Of a DNA stretch of 64,000 nt, positions 31,908 to 42,444 are shown one piece after another. Positions within the stretch are counted from its first letter, which is position 1, and each line of letters starts with the position of its first letter. The position numbers and the translations under genes were made by a program. Under the pieces are notes generated by a model that saw only the letters and a program-made list of their open reading frames with translations, searched no databases and was not told the origin of the DNA. The DNA comes from Lepas anatifera (lineage: Eukaryota > Arthropoda > Thecostraca > Lepadidae): positions 496,001-560,000 of the forward strand of contig JAOTON010001271.1 of assembly GCA_034440635.1 (NCBI GenBank). Direction: 5' to 3'.

Positions 31908-33640
31908 ATGGATTATGATCTTGATAATCTCCAAGTTCAAGATTTGAAACGTGAGCTTGAGCTAAGAGGAGAGGATGCAAGAGGCACAAAGCAAGTATTG
32001 AAGGAACGTTTGGGAGAAATTCTAAAAGAAGAAGCACGTCAAAGTCGTTTCAAGGCGCATGCAGATGGCGATGAGTCCCAGACAAAGAAATCTACTACAT
32101 CATCTCCTAGATGTCAAACAGGAAAATCAGTGAATTCAACAAGGTCATCTGTTGCATCCTCAAGGGTCAAGGAAGCAGCTAAACAAGCAGGACTCAAGGC
32201 AAGAGCAGAGGCTATCAAGAAGAGATATGAAATAGAGATGGAAGAGCTAAAGCTCAAGATGAAGAAGGAAGAAGTGGAGATTGCAGCTGGAAATAGCTGA
32301 AAGCAAAGCGAAAGAAGAGGTTCTTGCATTGCAAGAAGTCAGACAAGAACATGAGCCCAATGACAACAAGGAATCCAAACATGTCAAAGAACCCGAGCAT
32401 GAACAAGAAACCCAACATGAAAAAGAAACTAAGCAAGAACAAGAATACAGACATGAACAAGAACACCAACATGAACATGGTTTCAGATGGGGACAAGAAC
32501 CCAGAAAAGAAGAAGACAAAAGGCATGAACATGATTCAAGATATGAGCAGGATCTTGGAAAGAAGCTAGCTCCTGGAATGAAAGAAGCTGCAGACGCAGT
32601 CAAGCGAGTGCACCTTCCCATGCTGGATCTGAGGACATTTGGTGGAGATGCAGAAAGTTTCCGCCCATTCATGAGGACATTTGAGACGAACATTGCTTCA
32701 AGACTTGACTGTGAAGAAGAGAAGTTGCTGTACTTAATGAAGTTCACTAGCGGAAAAGCACATGACATAAGTAAGTACATGTGTCCATCTGCCACCTGGG
32801 CAGGGGTATGCTGAGGCAGTGAAGCTTCTGAATAGAAGATACAGTAACCAAGCTCAGACTGTTGGAGGATTGACAGACAAAATGACCCAACAGCCTCCCA
32901 TCAGAGCAGATGATGTGGATGCTCTTGACACATTTGGAATCTTCTTACGTGGGTGTTTGAATGCTTTGAAGAGCATGCCACATGGTATGGAAGCTGTTGA
33001 TGCTAGGACCATCCGCCAGCTTGTTGAGAAGCTGCCCTACCACATGATAGAAAGATGGAGAAGACTGGCAGACAACATAGAAGAAGGAAGTAAGAGATTG
33101 CCATCCTTTGTGGACTTTGTTGAGTTCATTGAGAAAGAGGCTAGAATATCCAGCAACCCATCATATGGAAAGCACATGGTGACGCCCCAGGGAAAGAAGA
33201 GAGAACCAGCTGGAAAAGCAGATGGAAAGCCAAGACTTGCACCCAGCAAGACATGGACAAGTAATATTAAGCCCACAAATGCCCATCAACATGTATGCAC
33301 ATTTTGCAAGAAAATGCATGCAGTTTATGATTGTCATGCTTTGGAACAGAGTACGGAAGAAGACAAGACAAGTTTCCGTGATGTCGAACGGCCTCTGTTT
33401 TGGCTGCCTGGAAAAGGGACACAGGAGCAGGGAATGTAAGCAGAGGATCACATGCAACAAGTGTGGTATGTTGCATCCATCTGTCTTGCACAGGGATTCG
33501 ATGAAGCCTGTGCAACCTCAGCCACAGAGCCACTCTCACACTCAGAATCAGGCTGGCATGAAGAACCGTCCTCAGTCCAAGCAACAAACTCAGCCAACAG
33601 TGACAGCTGGTCACTCCACAGCAAAGAACATGAATGCAGG
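31908..33640 (+). pseudogene. gag: BEL Gag with N-terminal SAP domain, frame-broken
   Basis: The ATG at 31908 begins a protein whose first 40 or so residues form a SAP-type helix-extended-helix (LQVQDLKRELELRGEDARG, then a Lys-rich second helix), a DNA-binding module. A Lys/Glu-rich coiled coil follows, then an extreme Glu-His-Gln linker (about 32390-32545) and a DUF1759-like capsid region (LDLRTFGGDAESFRPFM, then YAEAVKLLNRRYSN and PYHMIERWRRLADNIEE). The zinc-knuckle region comes last (CFGCLEKGHRSREC, then CNKCGMLHPSVLH). Frame changes lie near 32290, 32810 and 33390, all in the +1 direction. It would coat the element RNA in cytoplasmic particles. Confidence 0.85.
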
Positions 33641-35461
33641 GAAACTCCATGTGGTCAAAGTTCTTGTACAGTATCGTGGCAAGACCATCACTACAGGAGC
33701 CTTTCTGGATCCTGGATCCACACACTCATTCATCACAAGTAACCTAACTGAGGAGTTGGGATTACCTACAGGAGAAAGGGCAGAATGGACAGTATCGACC
33801 ATTAATGGTGAGAGGACAATGGAGGGGAACATGGTATCTGGCATTACCATCAAGGACTTGCACCAGAACCATCATACGCAACTGCCTCCTCTCTACACAC
33901 TGGAAAATATTCCTGTATCATCTGATGATGCACCATCCCAGCAGGATTTGGATGGATGGTCGTACCTAGAGGAAAAGGGTGTGCTGCTGGATGCGCTCAG
34001 CCCTGGAGAGCAAGTGGGACTTCTCATAGGGGAGCAATGCAGCACATATTATGGAGCCATTGGAGGTTGTGGGAAGTCAGGACGGCGGACCATATGCGGT
34101 GCGCACCAGATATGGATGGATCCTGGGTGGCGCTGTGAGGGTGAGTTCATCCACCATCAAGGTGAACCGCATTCAGGTGGAGCTTCCAGATCACCTGCAG
34201 GAGGAGTTTGAAAACCTGGCAGATACAAGGAGGGGCTTATCTGTCGAAGATGTAAAATGGTGTCTCAAAGTAGAGTCATCGTGCCACAAGACTGACAATG
34301 GAGGGTATGAGATGGATCTGCCATTTCGAGACGTGGAACCAGCACTAGAAAACAACTACGTTGTAGCTCCAGAGAAGGCTGGTCATGTTGAAGAACAAGT
34401 TCGAGAAAAACCCTGAGTATGCATCTAAGTACAAGTCTGAAGTAGCAAAGCTCGTGGAAAAAGGGCACGCCGAAAAGGCACCAGAAAACACAGGAGAAAA
34501 TAAGTGGTTTTTGCCCCATCATGGAGTACTACATGCCCAGAAACCTGGCAAACTTCGTGTCGTTTTCGACTGTGCGAGTGAATACAAGGGTGAAAGTCTC
34601 AACTCGATGCTACTGCAGGGCCCAGACCTCACCAACCCACTCATCCACGTGCTTATTCGTTTCAGACAGGAGCCAGTAGCCTTCAAGGCGGATATAGAGG
34701 GAATGTTCTTACAAGTCTCCGTTCCGCAGCACCACCGAGACTACCTGCGTTTTCTATGGTGGCCTGGAGGAAATACTGAAATTCCGCCAGAGGAATACAG
34801 AATGACCAAGCATTTGTTTGGTGCGACCTCATCGCCAAGCTGCGCCAACTACGCACTGCACCGAACAGCTGAAGAGTATGGGAATCTGTACGACGAAGAA
34901 GCATCCAAGACCATTCGAAGAAATTTCTATGTTGATGACGTGTGCAAGTCTCTTCCAACCGAAGAAGCATGCATTGGACTCGCCTCAGATCTGAAGAAAC
35001 TGTGCGCTAATGGAGGATTTAACCTGACAAAATTCAGTAGCAACAGCGGCAAAATGTTGCATAGCATAAGAGACGAAGACAAAGCCGGCAATTTGAAGGA
35101 AGTGAACCCCACTGATCATGCATTACCATCAGACCAGGTCCTAGGCGTACCTTGGGATTTGCAATCAGACAGCCTGGGCTTCCGCTTGAGCGTGGACGAG
35201 TTGAAGCGGAAACCTCCAACAAGAAGAGGTATACTGTCTGCTACAGCCGGATGTTTCGACCCTCTAGGAATAGTCAGCCCATGCGTGGTTCAGGCTCGGA
35301 TGATCCTCCAGGATTTGACGAGGTTAAGACTTGGATGGGACGATCAAGCACCACCTGAGATCGAAAGAAGATGGTGGAAATGGCTGAATGGCTTGGCCAG
35401 CTTAGAGCGTTTGTGGATCGCAAGGTGCTTTTGTCCATCTGGCCTCTCTTCAGCCGATGAT
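33641..35461 (+). pseudogene. pol: BEL Pol part 1: protease and reverse transcriptase
   Basis: The aspartic protease core is visible as FLDPGSTHSFI, where the usual DSG or DTG triad reads DPG. It is followed by the conserved LLIG and GPYAVRTRYGWILGG stretch linking protease to RT. The reverse transcriptase occupies about 34500-35200, with RVVFDCASEYKGESLNSMLL, AFKADIEGMFLQV and the catalytic YVDD (in NFYVDDVCKS at about 34924-34953). Frame changes occur near 34070 and 34385. The reading frame then runs to the LINE insertion at 35461 and is continuous with 42445 once the LINE and one target copy are removed. Confidence 0.88.
35449..35461. other. 13-bp target duplication, left copy
   Basis: TTCAGCCGATGAT here is repeated exactly at 42432-42444 on the far side of the LINE. 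It lies inside the RNase H coding region of the BEL element. Confidence 0.95.
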
Positions 35462-36475
35462 CCCCTCAGGGGACCGATCTTCATTGCCGGATTCGTCCGG
35501 CAAGTAAAGATTGGAGCAACGGGGTGTGACGCGCCCGGGGCCCCAGTCAGCCCTGGGAGGCACTTTGTCGCATCGCCGCGGATGCATCTTTTCTAGCCCT
35601 CCGACGGCCGCCGCCTCTTCCGACTTCCTTCGGTTAGAGTCGGCGTCTGTCGTCGGTGGCTCTGGTGATGAGGTCCGCGGCGATGCTGATGATTGCCTTA
35701 CGGGCCCTTTGTTACCTGGTCGGTAACCGTATTGGATCGGGTCAGATCTGTCCTGCACCTCCCAGTATGTAGCTCCTGTTTGTTTTTGTTTTCTTATTTT
35801 GTTGATTATTTTTAGTTCCTTTCCTCTTTTTATGCTTCAGTTATTGGTCCCACAGTTATTTGCCTTCTTCGGCATTTTATGGGTGTAAGGCGCCCACTCG
35901 AGGCCTATCTCGAGCCCCGGCGACGAGGTTGACGGGATCCTGGGGGGTTGAGGTCCCCTCGGGCGGGTCAGTCCCGAGGGCTCCAACACGCCCCCTTTGG
36001 CCCCAGATATCTCGATCCAACCGGGGGTAAGCCGTCCGTAGGCTGCCGCGGGCGGCCTAGCTACGCGGCAGTGTCTACGGGCACTGTCGCTCGGTCCAGC
36101 TGAGCAGGGGGATTATGTTTCGGGCGTGCGGCGCGGCGCCTTCGCGGTGGGGACTGTGATAGCTCTTGCCGGGCGCGACGCGGGCCGGGGTTTCGGAAAC
36201 CGTCGTTTTTCGAGACCCCGACTTTTTGTGCGCGCCTGGTTGACCGCAGTCTCCGCTGCGTGAGGGCTGCCGCGTTTTGCTTCGTCCCGACTCATGGCCC
36301 TGCCGGCCCACTGGGCTGATGGCGTCAAGGGGTGGGTGCGTTCTGATCGGAGGGGTTGCGTGAGTATCTCTCGCCCCTCTGAGACGGGCACACCTGCCCC
36401 CGTAGGCACTGTACCAGCCCCGGGCCCAGCTATTGACAGCTGGTAACCCGGGGGCCGAAGGTAAACTGATCTGTC
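35462..36475 (+). promoter_or_regulatory. LINE 5' UTR, presumed internal promoter
   Basis: GC-rich, CpG-bearing 1.0-kb leader starting CCCCTCAGGGGACCGATC, which itself contains a CCCCT/AGGGG inverted pair. LINEs of this type carry an internal promoter at the very 5' end. No defined promoter motif can be proven from sequence alone. Confidence 0.5.
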
Positions 36476-38509
36476 ATGGCCTCCTTAAATGCTCAACCAC
36501 TCATTGAATCGACCGCACGGACTCCGACCCCCGCAACGACACTGACCAGCTCCAGCTCACCCTATGATGCCGCCGATAAGAGGGATGACAGGGTTGAAAT
36601 ACCCCGCGTATTGACGATTCGGACTGAGGACCCGTTGGTCAAGTTGAACCCCTTCCAACTTCACGCTGCTCTCAAAGCATACGGAAATCCGAGCGACGTT
36701 TTTTGCCGGCCCAACGGGAACATAGACGTTGAGTTTACCAACGACGCAGATGCGGCAAAGCTACTCCAGGCTACGCGCCTTAGTGTTAGAACCGCGAACG
36801 GCACAAGGTCCATACCCATCACAGTTGTCCCGCACGCCACGAAAAACAGTAGCAGAGGTGTCATCACCTCTCCGGAGCTAGAGGATGTCTCAGAGGACGA
36901 GATTCTCGCGGAAATGAGAGATCAGGGCGTAGTAGGCGTTAAAAAGATGTCCAGGCGAGAAGAGGGAAAGCCAACTGGCACGGGTACGATTGCACTGACA
37001 TTTGCAGGACGCGATCTGCCTGAAAAGGTACGTGTTGGTTGGCGATCTATCCGTGTCCGACCGTTCGTTCCTAACCCAATACGGTGCTTTAAATGTCAGT
37101 CATTTGGACACTTTGCAAACACCTGCAGAGCCAAAGAGCGCTGCGGCCGGTGCTCGGAGCAGGGACACAGCTCGAAAGCCTGCTAGGCAAAACAGCTGAA
37201 ATGTCCCAACTGTGGTGAAGCCCACGAAGCCTGGAGCAGGACCTGTCCCAAGCTAACGCGGGCCAAAGAAGCTCTAAGGAAGAGAGCACAGGGATCCGGA
37301 GTAGCGATCCCTGTCACCCCAGCTGCAGTGACACGGGAGGCTGCGGCGAGACCAAGGTCTCTAGCGGCAGCTGGCTCACCTTCATACCGAGATACCTTGC
37401 TCAGATCTAGCACATCCATCGAAAACATCTCACAAAACACTAGAGTGAATGAGCTATCTCACCTAACGATACAGAGCCTGGTTCAGATCCTACGACGCTT
37501 CATCCCACACACAGGACCACCCAGCACCCTGCCGGGAAAAGAAACGGCCGAAAAGGCCACCCAGTGCGACCTGACCAGGGCACAGACACATGCCGCCACT
37601 CAGACCGAGGCTCCTGATGATATGACTGCTACTGATGCGGCCGAAAACACCACAGTCGCACCAGCTGCTGACGAGCCAAGCGATTCCCCGCCCAACACAA
37701 AGCGCCCCAGAGTCGACACTTCCCCAGCAAGTGAAGCCCAAAGCCACTCAGAGCCGCAAAACATGCATGAAGTAGGATCATGCCAAACTATCACAGAAAG
37801 CCCGGCGACTGAGACATCTGCCACAAGTACCGCAGTCGGGGAGGAGACCACCCCAAAAAAACTCACAACAAGCAAACATCTCGAAACTCCAGTCGCACAA
37901 ATACAGCAGCCTAGGAAAGTTACAACACGTACGGAGGTCACGGATTCAAACAAAACAAAGGAGTCTGATCAGATGCCTCCTCCTCCCAGTGATGCAGCAG
38001 TGCCGCAAAAGACACAGAAACAACGACAAAGTGAAATCACCAACAACAAACAAACACAAAGTAAGAAACGTAAACTTGTATCCCCAACAAATACAAATCG
38101 CTCAAACAGTAACAACAACACACATATGGCCGCGAAACAAGGAACAGGACACCCGTTCCGATCCAGCAAAGGTGTCCAGTTAGAAATTCCTCGAGTATCA
38201 ATAAAAACAACTCACCAACAAACAAAACACAACCTCTCTGAGCGGGCCCGATCAATGGAGAACCTAGGGCCTGCGCAAGCAGACTTAAGGAATTCTGCGG
38301 ACCTTAGGCAGCGGATACGCAGGCCCACCCCTGCAGACGATGGGAGACCGGCATATGCAGGCGATGCATATATGGTGGAGAGGCCTGTCTTCACCAGGCG
38401 CTCACCTCCACGAGATTGCAATGTCCCTCCACGTGAGGTACGAAATTGGAAGTCGCGTGTGGGCTGGAGGGAGCCGGAGTTGTTTGACGGGAGGAGTTGG
38501 GAGGCATAA
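36476..38509 (+). pseudogene. LINE ORF1 (Gag-like, CCHC zinc knuckles), one stop
   Basis: A single 677-codon frame is interrupted by one TAG at 37184-37186. Before the stop are an RRM-like or Gag-like region and two zinc knuckles, CFKCQSFGHFANTC and CGRCSEQGHSSKAC. Just after it comes a third, CPNCGEAHEAWSRTC. The remainder is a long Thr/Pro/Gln/Asn-rich basic tail. The protein would bind the element RNA. The frame beyond the stop is otherwise fully open, so the nonsense change is recent. The stop codon TAA overlaps the ORF2 start as TAATG at 38507-38511. Confidence 0.85.
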
Positions 38510-41500
38510 TGAACGGTGCGGGTTTTAAACTAGGACAGCTTTTACACACCTCACTAGTACTTTACTCAATGACACACGTATTACAGTGGAATATAAGAGG
38601 GTATAGGGCAAACCACACTGAGCTGCAAACGTTGTTAGCACTTAAAACTCCTGCTGTGGTTGCGTTACAGGAAACCAAGCTTAAACACGATTATATATGT
38701 CAACAATTACATTATAAAACGTTTCGCCACGATATCCAATCTCCGACAATCGCCCATGGAGGAGTAGCTCTGCTCGTCCATTTTAGCGTTCCTTCTTATT
38801 CATTTCGCTTGAGAACTAGCATCCAGGCTGTTGCTGCAACTGTAGACTTCGGATAACATAAAGCAACAATAGTATCTGTATATCTCCCTCCCAGTGAAGC
38901 TTTTCCGGAGGAGGCACTTAATAATTTAATTCAACAATTACCAGCAAACTACATACTACTGGGCGATTTCAACGCTCACCACACAATGTGGGGCTGCCCG
39001 CGGACAAATAGGCGAGGCCGACGCCTGGAAGAAATAATTCACCGTTTTGATATATGTGCTCTCAACACAGGAATCCCAACGCACATCTCACTACCATCAG
39101 GGGCAACATCTGCAATCGATTTGTCCCTTTGTTCACCCTCATTGACCGATCGTTTTCAATGGCGAACGCATTCCCACCCGTGTGGTAGTGATCACTACCC
39201 AATCTGGCTGTGGTCTGAGAACCCTCATCCGGGTAAAAGAACACCGCAATGGAACCTGCGGCGGGCCGACTGGGAAGGTTTTACCTCCGACTGTATTCTT
39301 GATTTTATACCTGACGAAGGCAAGACTGCTACTATACTTGAAGAAGAGATGCGTGCGCAGTTAATTGACTGTGCACATAGGTTTATCCCCATGACTGGCT
39401 CCTTACCACGGCGCATCCCCGTGCCCTGGTGGACGGAGGAGTGCCATCGTGCCATTAAGGAACGCCGGCGATGCTTTAAGATATTTACAAAAAGACCGAC
39501 AACTATAAATTTAATACAATACAGACGTGCCAAGGCATTGGCGAGACGTACCGTAAGAGATGCCAAGCGTCAATCGTGGCAAACATATATCAGCACCATC
39601 AACAGGCTCACCCCACTGACAACTATTTGGCGGCGAGTTCGTCGACTGTCGAGACGGAGTTCTCCAATGGCTGTGCCCGTGTTGGCTGGACCTAGCGGTA
39701 CTGTTACCAGTCCTACCGAGGTAGCAAATATGTTTGGTAGGGCCTGGGTAGCTCGGTGGCGGATAGGATGCGACGATCCGAGGTTTACTAGGCATAGACG
39801 GCAGAGTGAGCGTTGCCCTGTGAATTTTAGCTCATCTGATAACCTCTCCTTTAATGAACCTTTCACGATGGCAGAACTCCGGACAGCACTCTCACGGGCG
39901 AGGAGCACAGCTGCTGGCCCAGATGGCATCCACATTGACATGTTGAAAAACCTCAGCGAACGTTCTACTACTGCTCTACTGTCTTCTTTTAACTGGATGT
40001 GGGCTACGCATGACTTCCCCAGTGCCTGGGGAAATGCCACTATTATTCCGGTTTTAAAACCTGACAAGGATGGCAGTGACCCTTTACATTACAGACCTAT
40101 CGCCCTGACATCTTCTGTCTGTAAACTCTTCGAACGCATGGTGAACGCGCGGCTGATGTGGTACTTGGAGAGCACGGGTTTTTTCTCTGACACTCAATGT
40201 GGATTTCGTGCGGGCCGTTCTACCACAGACCATCTCGTATCGTTGGACACATCAGTGCGCCGCTCTTTCGCTTTGCGACAACACGTATTTGCTCTGCTAT
40301 TCGACGTTGAAAAGGCCTATGACACGGCCTGGCGCCACGCAATTTTACAGAAAGTACGAAAAGCCGGTATCAAGGGCCACATGGGGTATTTTATAGACAA
40401 TTTCATGAAACGACGTAATTTCAGAGTCAGAGTTGGAAACTCCTTGTCGGACAATTTCTGCCAGAACAGTGGGGTGGTCCAAGGTGGAGTTTTAAGCGTG
40501 ACACTGTTCGGAATTTTGATTAACGATATATGCGACGGCCTGCCTCCCACGGTCGAGAAGTCTCTGTTTGTCGATGACTTTGCCGTGTGGTTGAGTACCT
40601 CCACATCGATCTCAGCCCAAAGACAACTACAAATATGTATCGACCGACTTACCGAATGGAGTCTGAGAAACGGTTTTAGGTTTTCGACGGAAAAAACTGT
40701 GTGTATACATTTTTGTCGCCGCCGAACATGTCCCGACATCAGGCTCCAGTTGTACGGACGTAGAATCCCAGTTGTGCTGGAGGCCAAGTTTCTTGGCATG
40801 ACACTAGACAAACGCTTGACATATGCACCACATATATCACTGTTGCGCGACAAGTGTTTTAAACGCATGAATGTGCTAAAAATGATCTCTCGCACATCTT
40901 ATGGTGCCGACAGATTGTCACTGACTCGGCTTTACCGCGCCCTAATCAGATCCGTCTTAGATTACGGCTCAGTTACATACGACGGCGCTCTGAACAGCGT
41001 CAAACAACCCCTGGACGCTGTTCACCATGCTGGTATGAGGATTGCGACGGGTGCGTTCCGCACCTCCCGCAGAGCTAGCCTCTTAGTCGACGCCAACGAA
41101 CCGCCACTGGATCTTAGACGAAAAAGGTTGTCACTCGCATACGCCAGCAAGATACGCCAATATCCCACTCACCCGACGCACAGGTGGATATTTGATGAGG
41201 TGCTAACAGCCCCTCTCGGAACAGCACGGCCCTCGTCCTCAATAGCACTCTGCACACGTGTAACCCAATGGCTGGAGGATTCTAACATAAATCTGGAACA
41301 GATAGCTGAAACTAGAGTGCAGCGCATAGAACCATGGCGACTCACTCCTCTCAAATGCGACCTCGACTTGATGCGCCACAAAAAGTCTTCAATCCTGCCT
41401 GCAGAGTTCTTAGACTTAGCTATGCATAAAATAGGAACATACACAGGACATACAAGGTTTTACACCGGTGGTTCCAAGGGTGCCAGTGGCGCCGGCAGTG

Positions 41501-42293
41501 CCTTTGTGGGGGACGGACTTAGCAAAGGCTTCAGCTTGCCTGCGACTGCTTCAGTTTTTACCACGGAACTATACGCTATTTTGTGCGTTTTACGACACAT
41601 CAGACACACTCCTGAGGAGCGATGTATTATTATAACAGACTCAGCAAGCTCTTTAATAGCCCTCCAGTCTCACCACACGCAGCAGAACTGGCTCGTGCTG
41701 ACAATTCGTAAGCTTCTGACAGTTATTGCATTCCGAGGTACTGACGTGTGTTTCCTTTGGGTGCCGAGCCACGTCGGCATTCTGGGTAATGAACAAGTTG
41801 ATTGGGTTGCTAAAGATGCGTGTCAGCTGCCCCCTCGCGCAGGTTTAAGATTCCAGCCGCGGATCTGAAATCATCGTTTAAAATGTTGGTAGATGCCGAG
41901 TGGCAGAACAGGTGGACTGCAGAGCCAGATTGTTTTCTGAAACGTTTGCGTCCATCGATTAAACCATGGGAATCGAGCTACAGGCGAAGCAGAAGGGAGG
42001 AGGTGAGCCTTACAAGGCTTCGAATCGGTCACTGTTTCGCGACGCATGCCCATTATCTAAACAGCACCGCACCTAGCACATGTCCTCACTGTGGCAGCCG
42101 CCTCACTGTGCAACATGTTTTATCTGTTACTGACAGCTGTGACCAGCTGATGCGAAGTCAGCGGCGATTCTTCCCGCCGGTTCCGCTGGGACAGATCCTA
42201 GGCAATGACGCAGTCGTGGATATTAGGAAGGTTTTATCCTACCTGAGAGAAGTTCGTTTTGACGTAGTATACTATCCCGTTGGAAATTCGTAG
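38509..42293 (+). pseudogene. LINE ORF2: endonuclease, RT, RNase H
   Basis: ORF2 starts at the ATG overlapping the ORF1 stop. The APE-type endonuclease (about 38570-39240) shows LQWNIRGYR, ALQETKL, LLGDFNAHHTMWG and GSDHYPIW. One in-frame TAA (38854-38856) interrupts it. The RT (about 39880-40730) shows AAGPDGIHIDMLKN, FRAGRSTTDHL, FDVEKAYDTAW, GVVQGGVLS (normally PQGS-like) and FVDDFAVW. RNase H (about 41450-41830) has YTGGSKG, where the first catalytic Asp of the usual D-G-S is Gly, and later TTELYA, TDSASS and WVPSHVGILGNEQVD. A frameshift near 41850 precedes the C-terminal CPHCG...H zinc motif, and the frame ends at 42293. Confidence 0.88.
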
Positions 42294-42431
42294 ATATCAC
42301 ACCCTCCGTATACGCCAATGTAGCTAATAGGGACAGTCTTGGAATATTGATGGAATGATTTAATATGGTACAGACGGGCACATATGGCCTTTGCAGCTGC
42401 AGTGCCCTAAAACCCCAATTATATATATATA

Positions 42432-42444
42432 TTCAGCCGATGAT
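42432..42444. other. 13-bp target duplication, right copy
   Basis: Exact repeat of TTCAGCCGATGAT at 35449-35461. It follows the AT dinucleotide tail of the LINE (about 42419-42431). Confidence 0.95.

Larger units (their letters stand above)
35462..42431 (+). mobile_element. Full-length I-like LINE inserted into BEL pol
   Basis: A 6,970-bp non-LTR retrotransposon bounded by the 13-bp duplication. It has a GC-rich 5' UTR of about 1 kb, ORF1 with CCHC zinc knuckles, and ORF2 with endonuclease, reverse transcriptase, RNase H and a C-terminal zinc motif. Its 3' end is an AT dinucleotide tail rather than poly(A). This domain set fits the I clade and relatives. One stop in ORF1, and one stop and one frameshift in ORF2, make it inactive. 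The full-length 5' end makes this an unusually complete copy. Confidence 0.9.

Noticed and set aside
37490..38255. Several minus-strand frames of 66-117 codons
   Set aside because: Antisense shadows of the low-complexity ORF1 tail of the I-like LINE.
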